Source: Spinactinospora alkalitolerans (GTDB lineage: Bacteria; Actinomycetota; Actinomycetes; Streptosporangiales; Streptosporangiaceae). From it: 64,000 nt of DNA. Shown here one piece after another: positions 36,121-47,106 of the stretch. The position numbers were made by a program, and so were the translations under genes. The notes below the pieces were generated by a model. The model saw only the letters and a list, made by a program, of their open reading frames with translations, was not told the origin of the DNA and ran no database searches. The stretch spans positions 4,154,001 through 4,218,000 of the forward strand of contig NZ_JACCCC010000001.1 of assembly GCF_013408795.1 (NCBI RefSeq). The letters run 5' to 3'. The number at the start of each line of letters is the position of its first letter. Position 1 is the stretch's first letter.

Positions 36121-37341
36121 GTGATCCTGCTGCGCTCCCTGACCCTGCGCGGCAGGGTCTTCCTGTGCGTGGGCATCGCGACCGCGGTGGGTGCGCTCCT
36201 GGTCGGCGAGCGCGACCTGCTGCGCGTCGGCGTGTTCGTGGTCGCGCTGCCCGTGATCTCGGCGCTGACCGTGGCCCGGGTGCCGCGCAACGTCACCCAC
36301 ACCCGCGCCCTCGCCCCCGCCCGAGTCATGGCCGGCGGCGACTCCCGGGTGCTCATCCGGTTGACGAACGCCTCGCCGGTGCTGCCCACGGGCACCGTGC
36401 TGGTGGCCGACACCCTGCCCTACGCGCTGGGTGAACCGCCCCGCTTCAACGCCGGGCGGCTGCGCCCCGGCCAGAGCCGGGAGCTCACCTACCGGGTTCG
36501 CTCGCACGTGCGCGGGCGCTACCCGATCGGCCCGGTGGCGCTGCACTTCCGCGACCCGCTGGGCTGCGTGCAGCTCGTCCGGCACGTCGGGGCGAGCATG
36601 GCGCTGCTGGTGACGCCGACCATCGTGGCGCTGCCGGGGCCGGTGCCCAGGGGCGACTCCGCCGACAGCGGGGAGAGCCGGGCCCGCTCCATGTCCAGCT
36701 CGGGAGAGGACGACGCCGTGCCCCGCGAGTACCGGCACGGCGACGACGTCCGCCGGGTGCACTGGCGCTCCACCGCCCGGCGCGGGGAGCTCATGGTCCG
36801 CAGGGAGGAGCAGCCCTGGCGCGAGCACAGCGCTGTCCTGCTGGACCTGCGGGAGAGCGCGCACGCGGGCGCCGGCCCCGATTCCTCCCTCGAAGCCGCG
36901 GTCAGCATGGCCGGGTCGATCGCCGTGCACCTGCTCGGCCGCGGCCAGGAGCTGCGCTTCCTGACCAACGACACCGAGATCACCGCGCTGCGCCGGGAGG
37001 ACGCGGTCCTCGACGCCCTCGCCGTCGCGCGGCCGTCGTCGTCGACCGGCCTGCACACCGGGATCGCAATGCTGGAGAACGCCGCCGCGACGGGCAGAGG
37101 CCTGGCCATCGCGGTGCTCGGGGCCGTCGGCGAGGGCGAGGCCGAGGCGCTCGCCGGCCTGCGCGGCGCGCGGGAGGGCCGCTGCGTCGCGGTGCTGTGC
37201 CGGGGGGCGGCCTGGCCGGCCCCCGCCGCGCGGGAGCGGGCCCGCGAGCTGCTGACCGGGGCCGGATGGCGCGTGCTCGAACCGGACACCGCCCAGGAAC
37301 TGCCCGGAGCCTGGCGCGGCCTCGCCGCGCGCGCCGGGTGA
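36121..37341 (+). CDS. DUF58-domain membrane protein
   Basis: A 406-residue protein with two N-terminal membrane helices (about 10-50), an extracytoplasmic-like beta domain (about 60-160) and a DUF58 region (about 195-260) containing REYRHGDDVRRVHWRSTARR, the family signature. A VWA-like fold follows, with AVLLDLRESAHAG. DUF58 proteins are thought to be partners of MoxR ATPases. The start is GTG at 36121. The stop of a 17-codon open frame (from ATG 36071) overlaps it in a GTGA arrangement. Confidence 0.9.
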   Translation: MILLRSLTLRGRVFLCVGIATAVGALLVGERDLLRVGVFVVALPVISALTVARVPRNVTHTRALAPARVMAGGDSRVLIRLTNASPVLPTGTVLVADTLPYALGEPPRFNAGRLRPGQSRELTYRVRSHVRGRYPIGPVALHFRDPLGCVQLVRHVGASMALLVTPTIVALPGPVPRGDSADSGESRARSMSSSGEDDAVPREYRHGDDVRRVHWRSTARRGELMVRREEQPWREHSAVLLDLRESAHAGAGPDSSLEAAVSMAGSIAVHLLGRGQELRFLTNDTEITALRREDAVLDALAVARPSSSTGLHTGIAMLENAAATGRGLAIAVLGAVGEGEAEALAGLRGAREGRCVAVLCRGAAWPAPAARERARELLTGAGWRVLEPDTAQELPGAWRGLAARAG

Positions 37342-37370
37342 GCGGGCACCGCCGAACAGGGAGACCAGAC

Positions 37371-39710
37371 GTGAAGGTGCGGATCACGCTCGCGGCGATG
37401 GCGACCACGTTGTGCGCGCTGCCGCTGCTGCACCCCTTGTTCGCCGACCCGGGCTGGTGGGGCGGCGCGGTCCTGGCCGTGGTGTGCGTGAGCGCGACCG
37501 GCCTGGTCTGCCGGGCCGCGCGGCTGCCCGGGGTTCTGCTGCCGCTCACGCAGGCCCTGGTGGTGGTCACCGCCCTGAACTGGATGCACGCCTCCGAGTC
37601 GGCGCTGCTCGGGTTCGTCCCCACCCCGGACTCCATCGAGGCGATGCGTGGCCTGACCGGCGCCGGTCTGGCCGAGATCCGGTTCAACCCCACTCCGGTG
37701 CGCGCCTCCGAGGGGGTGGGCCTGGTGACCGCGCTGTGCATCGGCTTCCTCGCGATCCTGGTCGACTTCGCGGCCGTGACGCTGCGGGCGGCCGCGCTGA
37801 GCGGTCTGGCCCTGCTCGCGCTGCTGTTCGTCCCGCTGTCGGTGCACAACGAGGGCATCGGCTGGATGGCGTTCGCCCTGGCCTGCGCCGGCTACCTGCT
37901 CCTGCTGACCGTCGACGGCTGGGACCGGGCCTCGGGTTGGGGGATCCCGGTCCGCCCGGCCGCGGGCCCGCCCGGATCGCGGCGCCGGAGCGCCGACCGC
38001 GGGGCCGGCCGCCACCTGTTCACCAGCGTCCGCACCGCCGTGCTCGCGGTCGCGCTGGCCCTGGTGCTGCCGATGGCCGCTCCCTGGCTGGTCAACGACG
38101 CGGTGTTCGCGCTGGCCTCGGGGACCCGGGGCAACGGCGAGACGGTGGCCACCACGCACCCGCTGGTGACGCTGCGGCGCGACCTCACCTCGCCGGCCGA
38201 CCGGCGCGTCCTGGAGTACCAGACCTCCCAGGCCAGGCCGGAGTACCTGCGCATGCACGTGCTCGACACGTTCGACGGCGAGAACTGGACGATGTCGCCG
38301 GTGCAGGCGTCACCGCGGGACCGGCTGGACGACTCGCCGCTGCCCGAGCCGCCCGGACTTTGGGGGTCGGCGGATGACGCGGCGACCACCGAGATCACGG
38401 TGTCGAGCGCCGCCCAGCGGATGGACTTCCTGCCGCTGCCCTATCCGGCGCGCACGGTGTCGGTCGCCGGCGACTGGTTCGTCGACCCCGAGACGCTGAT
38501 GGTCTTCTCGACCCGGAGCGAGGCCGGCGGGCTCACCTACGAGGTGACCGCGGCGGCCCCCGACCCCGACCGCGGCGACCTCGCCGATGCCGCGCCCTTC
38601 TCCGGCACGGCCGTGGACGAGCGCTACCTGGAGGTGCCCGAGGGCATGGACCCGCGGGTGGACGCGCTGACCGAGTCGATCGTCGCCGACGCCTCCGGCC
38701 CGCACGCCCGCGCGGTGGCGCTGCAGGACTGGTTCACCGACGGCAGGTTCACCTACGACCTGCAACCGCCCGGCATCCCCCGCGGCGCCGACCCGCTGCC
38801 CTATTTCCTGTTCGACAGCCGCATCGGCTACTGCGAGCAGTTCGCCGCCGCGATGGCCGTCATGGCGCGGCAGGCCGGCATCCCCGCGCGGGTGGCGGTG
38901 GGCTACACCTCCGGCGAGGAGATGCCCGATGGCCGGTGGATGGTGACCGAGCGCAACGCCCACGCCTGGCCGGAGCTGTACTTCGAGGGCCACGGCTGGC
39001 TGCGGTTCGAGCCGACGCCCTCCTCCTCGGCGGGGCAGGACAGCGCGAACGTGCCGGACTACGCGGTACCCGCTCCGGTCGAGCGCCCGGCGCCGGAGGG
39101 CCCCGCCGACGGCGACGAGCCCGAGGAGCCGGCCGGGGAGGAGGAGCAGGAGGAGCAGGACCCCTCGGCCACGCCGGGGCGGGCGCCCGAGGCGCAGGAC
39201 ACCGCGTCGGAGGGGGCCGGCTCCGAGACGGGCGGCCCGTGGCCCGCGGTGCTCGTGGTCTGCGTCGCGGCGCTGCTGCCGGCCGCGCCGGCGCTGGTGC
39301 GGCTGCTCGTCCGGCGGCTGCGCTGGTCCCGGGCGGCGAGCGCGCCGGCGCGCTCGCGCGCCGCGTGGCTGGAGCTGCGCGACGACGCCGTGGACCTGGG
39401 GATCGGCTGGAACCCGGCGGAGAGCCCGCGCGCGGTGGGCCGCCGCCTGGAGGCGCGCGGCCGCCTGCCCGAACCGGCGAGGGAGGCGCTGCGGCGGATC
39501 GTCGCGGCCGAGGAGAGCGCGCGCTACGCTCCGGTGCCCGGCGCGGCCGAGACGCTGGAGGAGGACGGCGCGACGGTGCGGGCGGCCCTGCACGCCTCCT
39601 GCGAGCCCCGCGCCCGGCTGCTGGCCAGGCTGCTGCCGAAGTCGCTCTTCACCGCCCCGACCGGCCGCGGCCCCCGACACCCCCGCGGGGCCGGGGTGTC
39701 GGCCCACTGA
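37371..39710 (+). CDS. Transglutaminase-like membrane protein (TgpA type)
   Basis: A 779-residue membrane protein. Five to six helices fill residues 1-180, with another near 225; an extracytoplasmic transglutaminase domain follows. Its catalytic cysteine is C488 in RIGYCEQFAAAMAVMARQAG and the histidine is H531 in RNAHAWPELYF; the third triad position is in RFEPTPS, where glutamate replaces the usual aspartate. After an acidic linker comes one more helix (about 625-645) and a cytoplasmic C-terminal domain (DUF4129-like). The MoxR-DUF58-TgpA trio is a common unit whose substrate is unknown. The start is GTG at 37371 behind AGGGAGA. Confidence 0.9.
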   Translation: MKVRITLAAMATTLCALPLLHPLFADPGWWGGAVLAVVCVSATGLVCRAARLPGVLLPLTQALVVVTALNWMHASESALLGFVPTPDSIEAMRGLTGAGLAEIRFNPTPVRASEGVGLVTALCIGFLAILVDFAAVTLRAAALSGLALLALLFVPLSVHNEGIGWMAFALACAGYLLLLTVDGWDRASGWGIPVRPAAGPPGSRRRSADRGAGRHLFTSVRTAVLAVALALVLPMAAPWLVNDAVFALASGTRGNGETVATTHPLVTLRRDLTSPADRRVLEYQTSQARPEYLRMHVLDTFDGENWTMSPVQASPRDRLDDSPLPEPPGLWGSADDAATTEITVSSAAQRMDFLPLPYPARTVSVAGDWFVDPETLMVFSTRSEAGGLTYEVTAAAPDPDRGDLADAAPFSGTAVDERYLEVPEGMDPRVDALTESIVADASGPHARAVALQDWFTDGRFTYDLQPPGIPRGADPLPYFLFDSRIGYCEQFAAAMAVMARQAGIPARVAVGYTSGEEMPDGRWMVTERNAHAWPELYFEGHGWLRFEPTPSSSAGQDSANVPDYAVPAPVERPAPEGPADGDEPEEPAGEEEQEEQDPSATPGRAPEAQDTASEGAGSETGGPWPAVLVVCVAALLPAAPALVRLLVRRLRWSRAASAPARSRAAWLELRDDAVDLGIGWNPAESPRAVGRRLEARGRLPEPAREALRRIVAAEESARYAPVPGAAETLEEDGATVRAALHASCEPRARLLARLLPKSLFTAPTGRGPRHPRGAGVSAH

Positions 39711-39770
39711 AGTTCACAGAAGTCGGGTGGCGCGCCCGCCGGGAACGGTCCGCTGTGCGGCCTCCGGCGC

Positions 39771-39823
39771 CGATTTTGGCCTTATGGGGCCTGAAAACGT
39801 TGCGATAACCCCGACAAGGTCAA
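39771..39823. repeat. 53-bp dispersed palindromic repeat, copy 1
   Basis: This segment matches 56592-56644 at about 47 of 53 positions. The core GGCCTGAAAACGTTGCGATA is nearly invariant; flanking arms TTGGCCTTATGGGG and CCCCGACAAGGTCAA are imperfectly complementary. It lies between the tgpA stop and the strong hairpin at 39873. No coding content is seen. Confidence 0.8.
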
Positions 39824-39872
39824 GGTCGCCGAGAGAAGCACCACGAATACGACCGGGGCAGCGCCTCCGACA

Positions 39873-39916
39873 CGCGCGTGCCCGCTCACGGGCTCTGCCG
39901 TGAGCGGGCACGCGCG
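39873..39916. terminator. Strong bidirectional terminator, 19-bp perfect stem
   Basis: A 19-base arm at 39873-39891 pairs perfectly with 39898-39916 around the 6-base loop GCTCTG. It stands between the convergent tgpA gene and the DUF3040 gene, 32 bases from the latter's stop, and can end transcription from both sides. Confidence 0.85.
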
Positions 39917-39948
39917 GTCGGATCAGGAGGCCGCCGAGGCCGTGGAAC

Positions 39949-40344
39949 CTAGTGGTCGCCGCCCTCCTGGCGGCGGCGCCAGCGCTCCTCGAAGCGGTTC
40001 ATCATCCCGGGGCGCTGCTGGCGGCGCTGCTTCGTCTGGGGAGCCGGCGTCCCCGCGTCGACGGGGCCGCCTCCGGAGACCCGCCGCCATCCGGACAGAC
40101 CCCACAGGGTGCAGGCCAGCATGACGATGAACCCGATGGCGCCGATCGCCGGCTGCTGGACGATCACGCCCGCCATGAGGAGGCAGACGCCCACGACGAA
40201 CCCGATCGACGCCTTGATGATCCAGCGCTTGTAGTGGACCTGCGGGTTCGTCTGACGAACAGTATTGGCGAACTTCGGGTCCTCGGCATACAGCGCCTGC
40301 TCGATCTGGGCGAGCATGCGCTGCTCGTGTTCAGAGAGCGGCAC
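39949..40344 (-). CDS. DUF3040 membrane protein
   Basis: A 131-residue protein. The N-terminal signature PLSEHEQRMLAQIEQALYAE followed by DPKFANTV defines the actinobacterial DUF3040 family; two membrane helices (about 45-85) follow, then a basic tail. Its function is unknown; the family is confined to actinobacteria. The start is GTG at 40344 behind GGGAGG (six bases before the GTG); the frame is open farther upstream but without a better site. The 274-base gap to dinB holds no recognisable gene. Confidence 0.9.
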   Translation of the reverse strand: MPLSEHEQRMLAQIEQALYAEDPKFANTVRQTNPQVHYKRWIIKASIGFVVGVCLLMAGVIVQQPAIGAIGFIVMLACTLWGLSGWRRVSGGGPVDAGTPAPQTKQRRQQRPGMMNRFEERWRRRQEGGDH

Positions 40345-40618
40345 GGCGCCTCCCAATGACAGTCCCCGACTGGGGCAACGGGTACTGAACAACAACCTGA
40401 TGGCCAGTGATATGCCCAGAATACGGTGACTTAGCTCCCGGTGAAAAGAAAAGATCCGCGTCTGGATGGCCCACATGGGTCACCCTACCCTCACCGTCGG
40501 CCCGAAACACCGGTTCCAACGCCCCCTCCAAAGTCCCTTATCACCAGGGGAATCCCCGTTGAATGGCAATGACCATCCCACTTACTCCAACGCGCCGCGG
40601 CCGCCGGAAGTTGCCGGA

Positions 40619-41890
<1,272 letters not shown>

Positions 41891-41954
41891 GGCACCAGTA
41901 TGCGTCCCGCGCGTCGCGGTGTACCGGCCGCGGTGGGCATCGCCGCTCCGGGCC

Positions 41955-42740
41955 CTACCGCGGGCGCTGCGCGAGCACGTGCAACTGGGTGGCGATCCCG
42001 GACAGCTCCGGGTGGACGGCCGCGGCCTGCTCCAGTTCGATCAGCGTGCGGCCGGCCTGCGGGTCGCCGTCGAAGACCCGGCCCGGCAGCAGGTCGGCGA
42101 AGACGCGCACGCCGCGGACCTCGGTGTCGGGCAGTCCGGCCTGGGAGGCGAGCCGGACGATCTGCTCGGCGGTGAAGCGGCGCGGCACCGGGTCGGCCTC
42201 GCCCCAGCGGCCGTCGGAGGCGCTGAGCAGCCGGAGCGCCTCGTCCAGGTGGCCGGCGATCGCGCGGTGCAGCACCCCGGCCACCACGTTGGTGGCGAGC
42301 AGGCTGACCGCGCCGTCGGGGCGCGTGACGCCGGCGACGTCGACCAGCGCGGCGAGCGGGTCGTCGACGTACTCCAGCACGTTGTGCATGAGCACCAGGT
42401 GCGCGTGCCCGGCGGGGAGGAGCTCGGGCAGGTCGCGCGTCTCCCCCTGCAGCGCCCGCACGCGCACGCCGGCCTCGGCCGCCCTGCGCTCCAGGGCCGC
42501 CAGCGAGTCGGGGCTGGGCTCGACCACCGTGACGCTGTGGCCGAGCTCGGCGAGCGGGACGGCGGCGCCGCCGGTGCCGCCGCCCGCGTCGACGATCTCC
42601 AGCGGGGAGTCGGACTCCGCGCTCAGTCTGGCCAGCGCCCCGCGCAGCACCTCCCAGACCACCGCGGTGCGCGCCACGCTCGGGGCGCGCTGCGGTCCGG
42701 TGGTGGACGCGGGGATCGCGGCGCCGGCCTTGTCAGTCAC
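41955..42740 (-). CDS. SAM-dependent methyltransferase
   Basis: A 261-residue class I methyltransferase. The SAM-binding motif I is LEIVDAGGGTGGAAVPLAEL; the acidic loop is VTVVEPSPDSLAALERRA; motif IV is VLMHNVLEYVDDP, with a helical C-terminal region. The overall look is SmtA/CmoM-like, but the substrate cannot be told. The start is GTG at 42740 behind AGGAAGGA (seven bases before the GTG). It lies between nusB and dinB, all leftward. Confidence 0.87.
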   Translation of the reverse strand: MTDKAGAAIPASTTGPQRAPSVARTAVVWEVLRGALARLSAESDSPLEIVDAGGGTGGAAVPLAELGHSVTVVEPSPDSLAALERRAAEAGVRVRALQGETRDLPELLPAGHAHLVLMHNVLEYVDDPLAALVDVAGVTRPDGAVSLLATNVVAGVLHRAIAGHLDEALRLLSASDGRWGEADPVPRRFTAEQIVRLASQAGLPDTEVRGVRVFADLLPGRVFDGDPQAGRTLIELEQAAAVHPELSGIATQLHVLAQRPR

Positions 42741-42777
42741 GTACGAGTCCTTCCTGTCCCCCGCGGACGGGGCCACG

Positions 42778-43191
42778 CTAGGGCGCGAGCGACGCCTTGT
42801 TCTCCATCAGCCGCGAGAGCAGGCCGTTGATGAACGTCGGCGACTCGTCGGTGGACAGCTCCTTGGCCACCGCGACCGCCTCGGCGATGGCCACGCCGTC
42901 GGGGATGTCGGCGGCCCACAGCAGTTCGTAGGCGCCCATCCGCAGGACGTTGCGGTCGACCACCGGCATGCGCTCCAGCGTCCAGCCGATGGCGTATGTG
43001 TTGAGGAGTTCGTCGATGCGCTCGCGGCGCTCGTCGACCGCGGCCGCCAGTTGCTCGGTGAACTCGTTGATCGGCGGCTCGGTCTGGGCGCGCCGCCGTT
43101 CGATCACCTTGGCCACGGAGACACCGCGCAGCTCAGCCTCGTACAGTACCTCGACCGCGCGTCTGCGGGCTTTGCGTCGCGCGCCGCTCAT
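42778..43191 (-). CDS. nusB: Transcription antitermination factor NusB
   Basis: A 137-residue all-helical RNA-binding protein that, with NusE, binds boxA in rRNA leaders and supports antitermination. ARRKARRRAVEVLYEAEL is the arginine-rich N-terminal helix; DRNVLRMGAYELLWAADIPD and INEAVA-type segment GVAIAEAVAVAKELSTDESP then FINGLLSRL are conserved. The start is ATG at 43191 behind AGGAGA. It follows efp in the same direction with a 40-base gap, the normal actinobacterial order. Confidence 0.95.
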   Translation of the reverse strand: MSGARRKARRRAVEVLYEAELRGVSVAKVIERRRAQTEPPINEFTEQLAAAVDERRERIDELLNTYAIGWTLERMPVVDRNVLRMGAYELLWAADIPDGVAIAEAVAVAKELSTDESPTFINGLLSRLMENKASLAP

Positions 43192-43231
43192 CGGTCTCCT
43201 GCCAGGGATCGTGCGGTGAAGGAACGCGTCA

Positions 43232-43795
43232 TCAGTTGACGCGGCCCAGGTAGTCGCCGGTGCGGGTGTCGACCTTGACGCGTTCGCCGGTGCTGATGAA
43301 CAGCGGGACCTGGATCACCGCGCCGGTCTCCAGCGTGGCCGGCTTGGTGCCGCCGGTGGAGCGGTCGCCCTGCAGGCCGGGGTCGGTCTGGGAGATCTCC
43401 AGCTCGACGGCCGCGGGCAGCTCGATGTAGAGCGGGTTGCCCTCGTTGACGGCGACGGTCACGACCGCGCTCTCCAGCAGGTAGCCGGCGTTCTTGCCGA
43501 CGACCTCGCTCGGAACGAAGAGCTGGTCGTAGGTCTGGGTGTCCATGAAGATGTAGGACTCGCCGTCGTTGTAGAGGTACTGCATGTCACGGCGGTCGAC
43601 GTTGGCGACCTCGACCTTGACGCCGGCGTTGAACGTCTTGTCGACGACCTTGCCGGAGGTGATGTTCTTCAGCTTGGTGCGGACGAACGCGCCGCCCTTA
43701 CCGGGCTTGACGTGCTGGAACTCCACGACGCTCCAGAGCTCGCCGCCGTCGAGTTTCAGGGTGGTGCCGTTCTTGAGGTCGTTCGTCGTGGCCAC
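43232..43795 (-). CDS. efp: Translation elongation factor P
   Basis: A 187-residue protein, the standard length, with three OB/KOW-like beta domains. EF-P binds between the P and E sites and relieves stalling on polyproline. The loop that enters the peptidyl-transferase centre is [16 protein letters not shown]; here the tip residue before GGAF is lysine, while actinobacteria of this type are thought to use unmodified or differently modified tips. The signature [20 protein letters not shown] lies at the C terminus. The start is GTG at 43795 behind GGAGAG. Confidence 0.96.
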   Translation of the reverse strand: MATTNDLKNGTTLKLDGGELWSVVEFQHVKPGKGGAFVRTKLKNITSGKVVDKTFNAGVKVEVANVDRRDMQYLYNDGESYIFMDTQTYDQLFVPSEVVGKNAGYLLESAVVTVAVNEGNPLYIELPAAVELEISQTDPGLQGDRSTGGTKPATLETGAVIQVPLFISTGERVKVDTRTGDYLGRVN

Positions 43796-44003
43796 TTCGG
43801 TCGTCTCTCCCAGCGGTCAGGCAAAGTCGAATAGGATGCCGCGGCCACGCCCCGGAGGCGATGCGACGCGCGGCGCGGAACACGGGGTCCCGGTCGGCGG
43901 CGCCATCCCTGACGAAAGTCGGGCGCCGGTCGAAGAGCCGAAACCGTTCCACCCAGGAGTCTAGTGGGTGTTCGGGGTGCGGGCGTGCGCCGGCCGCACC
44001 GGA

Positions 44004-45083
44004 TCAGGCGCTCAGCCGCCGGTAGGCGGCGTCGAGGAGGTCGTCGGCGGGGCCGGAGAGGATCGTCGGCTCGCCGATCCCGTCCAGCACGACGAAGCGC
44101 AGGGTGGCGCCCCTGGCCTTCTTGTCCACGCGCATGGTGTCGCGCAGCCGCTCCCACGCCTCGCCCGCGTATCCGGTGGGCAGCCCGACCGAGGCGAGCA
44201 CGGTGCGGTGGCGCGCGATGACGGCGTCGTCGATCCGGCCGTCCAGGCCGGCCAGCTCCGCGGCGAAGACCATGCCGATGGCGACGGCGTAGCCGTGCCG
44301 GAAGGTGTAGTTCTCGGCGCGCTCGATGGCGTGGCCGAGCGTGTGGCCGTAGTTGAGGATCTCGCGCCGCCCGCTCTCGCGCAGGTCGCCCGAGACCACC
44401 TCGGCCTTGACCGCGATCGCCCGCTCGACCAGCTCGCGGGTGTGCCGGCCCTCGGGGCGGGCGGCGCCCTCGGGGTCGGCCTCGACGAGGTCGAGGATGA
44501 CCGGGTCGGCGATGAACCCGGCCTTGATGATCTCGGCCAGGCCTCCGATGTAGTCCGCGGCGGGCAGGGTCGGCAGCGTCGCCATGTCGCACAGGACCCC
44601 GGCGGGCGGATGGAACGCGCCCACGAGGTTCTTGCCCTCGTCGGTGTTGATCCCGGTCTTGCCGCCCACGGCGGCGTCGACCATCCCCAGCAGCGTGGTG
44701 GGCACGAGGACCGCGCGCACGCCGCGCAGCCAGGACGCCGCGACGAACCCGGCGAGGTCGGTGGTCGCGCCGCCCCCCACGCCGACCACGACGTCGCTGC
44801 GGGTGAAGCCGGCCCGCCCCAGCCGCGCCCACAGGTCGGCGGCCACGGCGACGGTCTTGGCGGCCTCGCCGTCGGGCACCGGCATCGGGTGCACGGTGCG
44901 CCCGGCGGCCTCCAGGGCCGCGCACACCGGGCGCGCCACCTCGCCGAGGGTCTCAGGGTGGATCACCGCGACCCGGGCCGCCCGGTCGCCCACGAGAGCG
45001 GGGAGCTCGCCGAGGACGCCGCTGCCCACGACGACGTCGTAGGGGGCCGAGGTGCCGCCGACACCGATCCGCGTGGCCGTCAT
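44004..45083 (-). CDS. aroB: 3-dehydroquinate synthase
   Basis: A 359-residue NAD- and metal-dependent enzyme that makes 3-dehydroquinate from DAHP, the second shikimate step. The NAD site is [15 protein letters not shown]; substrate and metal residues lie in [29 protein letters not shown] and [12 protein letters not shown], including the metal-binding histidine of YGHTLGH. The ATG at 45083 overlaps the aroK stop (ATGA). GGAGAA lies upstream inside aroK. It is followed by 208 bases without a gene before efp. Confidence 0.96.
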   Translation of the reverse strand: MTATRIGVGGTSAPYDVVVGSGVLGELPALVGDRAARVAVIHPETLGEVARPVCAALEAAGRTVHPMPVPDGEAAKTVAVAADLWARLGRAGFTRSDVVVGVGGGATTDLAGFVAASWLRGVRAVLVPTTLLGMVDAAVGGKTGINTDEGKNLVGAFHPPAGVLCDMATLPTLPAADYIGGLAEIIKAGFIADPVILDLVEADPEGAARPEGRHTRELVERAIAVKAEVVSGDLRESGRREILNYGHTLGHAIERAENYTFRHGYAVAIGMVFAAELAGLDGRIDDAVIARHRTVLASVGLPTGYAGEAWERLRDTMRVDKKARGATLRFVVLDGIGEPTILSGPADDLLDAAYRRLSA

Positions 45084-45604
45084 CGCGATCCGTTCTCCGG
45101 TTGGGGGAGCGCATCGACGATCGCGTCGACGACCTCCTCGGGATGGTAGGAGCTGGTGGAGACCGTGGCCTTCGCCAGCTCCTCGTAGATGGGCAGCCGC
45201 TCCTCCAGCAGGGCCTTCAGCTTGGCCCTGGGGTTGCCGAGCAGCAGCGGCCGCGCCCGCTCCAGGCCGACGCGCTTGGCGGCGTCGGCGAACTCCACCT
45301 GCAGGTAGACCACGTGGTGACCGGCGAGGTCGGCCCGGGTGGCCTCGTCGAGGACGGACCCGCCGCCCAGCGCGACGACGCCGGTGGCGCTCGCCAGGGC
45401 CTCGGAGACGACCTCGCGCTCCAGCGCGCGGAAGGCCGCCTCCCCGTCGTCGACGAAGATCTCGGTGATGGGCTTGCCGGCCCGCGCCTCGACCTCTGCG
45501 TCGGTGTCCGTCAGGGCGACGCCGAGCCGCTCGGCCAGCGCCAGGCCCACGGTGGACTTGCCCGAGCCGGGCGAGCCGATGATGACCGCGATCGGTTTGC
45601 TCAT
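45080..45604 (-). CDS. aroK: Shikimate kinase
   Basis: A 174-residue P-loop kinase that phosphorylates shikimate at the 3-hydroxyl. Walker A is [38 protein letters not shown] carries the shikimate-binding aspartate; [14 protein letters not shown] is the glycine-rich site; the lid has RARPLLLGN. The usual GLMGAGKS/T form is replaced by GSPGSGKS. The start is ATG at 45604 (MSKPIAVII); the frame is open farther upstream without similarity. It overlaps aroB by ATGA. Confidence 0.95.
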   Translation of the reverse strand: MSKPIAVIIGSPGSGKSTVGLALAERLGVALTDTDAEVEARAGKPITEIFVDDGEAAFRALEREVVSEALASATGVVALGGGSVLDEATRADLAGHHVVYLQVEFADAAKRVGLERARPLLLGNPRAKLKALLEERLPIYEELAKATVSTSSYHPEEVVDAIVDALPQPENGSR

Positions 45605-45809
45605 CTGAAAATCCCTCTCCACGCGGGGCCTTCGTTCACGCGGAGGCCCTTCGCGGGCCCCGCTCCGGCCGCCGGGCGTGAGCCGCTGGGTCGTGTCTTT
45701 CGCACCGTTCCGGGCTCGCGACCACCAGGCGGGGCCCCGCTGTGCGAAGCCGCGGAGCCTGCGGAGCAGCACACGGTAGGCGCATCCGGAGGCCTTCGTC
45801 GAACACTCC

Positions 45810-46988
45810 CTAGCCGATGGCCAGCGAGTCCAGATAGGTGCGCAGGTTGCGGCCGGTCTCGGCCACCGAGTCGCCGCCGAACTTCTCCAGCGCGGCCTCG
45901 GCCAGGACCAGCGCGACCATGGCCTCGGCGACCACGCCCGCGGCCGGGACCGCCGTGACGTCGCTGCGCTGGTGGTGGGCCTGGGCGACCTCGCCGGTGG
46001 CGACGTCGACGGTGTCGAGCGCGCGCGGCACGGTGGCGATGGGCTTCATCGCGGCGCGCACACGCAGCGGTTCGCCGGTGGTCATGCCGCCCTCGACGCC
46101 GCCGGCCCGGTTGCTGCGGCGGCGCACGCCGTCGGGGCCGGGCTCGATCTCGTCGTGGGCGACGGAGCCGCGCCGCGCCGCTGTGCGGAAGCCGTCGCCG
46201 AGCTCCACGCCCTTGATCGCCTGGATGCCCATGAGCGCCCCGGCCAGCCGGGCGTCGAGGCGGCGGTCCCAGTGGACGTGGCTGCCCAGGCCGGGCGGCA
46301 GGCCGTAGGCGAGCACCTCGACGACGCCGCCGAGGGTGTCGCCGCTCTTCCTGGTGTCGTCGACCTCGGCGACCATGCGGGCGCTGGTCTCGGGGTCGGA
46401 GCAGCGCAGCGGGTCGGCGTCGATGCGTTCCAGGTCGTCGGGTCCGGGCAGCAGGCCTTCCGGCGCGGCGACCTCGCCCATGGAGACGACGTGGCTGAGG
46501 ATGCGCACGCCCAGCGCCTGGTGGCAGAAGCGGCGGGCCACCTCGCCGATGGCCACGCGCGCGGCGGTCTCGCGCGCGCTGGCGCGCTCCAGGACGGGCC
46601 GGGCCTCGTCGTGGCCGTACTTCTGCATGCCGACGAGGTCGGCGTGGCCGGGCCGCGGGCGGGTCAGCGGCGCGTTGCGGGCCACTCCGTCGAGTTCCTC
46701 CGCCGGCACCGGGTCGGGCGACATGACCTGTTCCCACTTGGGCCACTCGGTGTTGCCCACCTCGATGGCGACGGGGCCGCCCAGCGTGCGGCCGTGCCGG
46801 ATGCCCCCGACGACGGAGACCTGATCCTGCTCGAATTTCATGCGGGCGCCCCGGCCGTACCCGGCGCGGCGGCGGCGCAGCGCGGCGGCGATGTCGTCCG
46901 AGGTGACGGACACGCCGGCCGGAAGGCCCTCCAAAATCGCGACGAGTGCCGGTCCGTGGGACTCCCCTGCGGTCAGCCAGCGCAACAT
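45810..46988 (-). CDS. aroC: Chorismate synthase
   Basis: A 392-residue FMN-dependent enzyme that converts EPSP to chorismate. Signatures are [20 protein letters not shown] at the N terminus, the arginine-rich [37 protein letters not shown], and [19 protein letters not shown] toward the C terminus. Length is normal. The start is ATG at 46988, giving the typical [13 protein letters not shown] 205-base gap separates it from aroK; no gene is visible there. Confidence 0.96.
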   Translation of the reverse strand: MLRWLTAGESHGPALVAILEGLPAGVSVTSDDIAAALRRRRAGYGRGARMKFEQDQVSVVGGIRHGRTLGGPVAIEVGNTEWPKWEQVMSPDPVPAEELDGVARNAPLTRPRPGHADLVGMQKYGHDEARPVLERASARETAARVAIGEVARRFCHQALGVRILSHVVSMGEVAAPEGLLPGPDDLERIDADPLRCSDPETSARMVAEVDDTRKSGDTLGGVVEVLAYGLPPGLGSHVHWDRRLDARLAGALMGIQAIKGVELGDGFRTAARRGSVAHDEIEPGPDGVRRRSNRAGGVEGGMTTGEPLRVRAAMKPIATVPRALDTVDVATGEVAQAHHQRSDVTAVPAAGVVAEAMVALVLAEAALEKFGGDSVAETGRNLRTYLDSLAIG

Positions 46989-47106
46989 GCCTCGATCTTT
47001 CCATGCCCCGAGGGGTGCCGAGACATCGGGGCAAACCCCGGTCGCTCCCTGATCTTCGCCGTTTCCGGTTGTCCGCGTCTTGTCCGGATCCGGAAGAATC
47101 CTCGGC

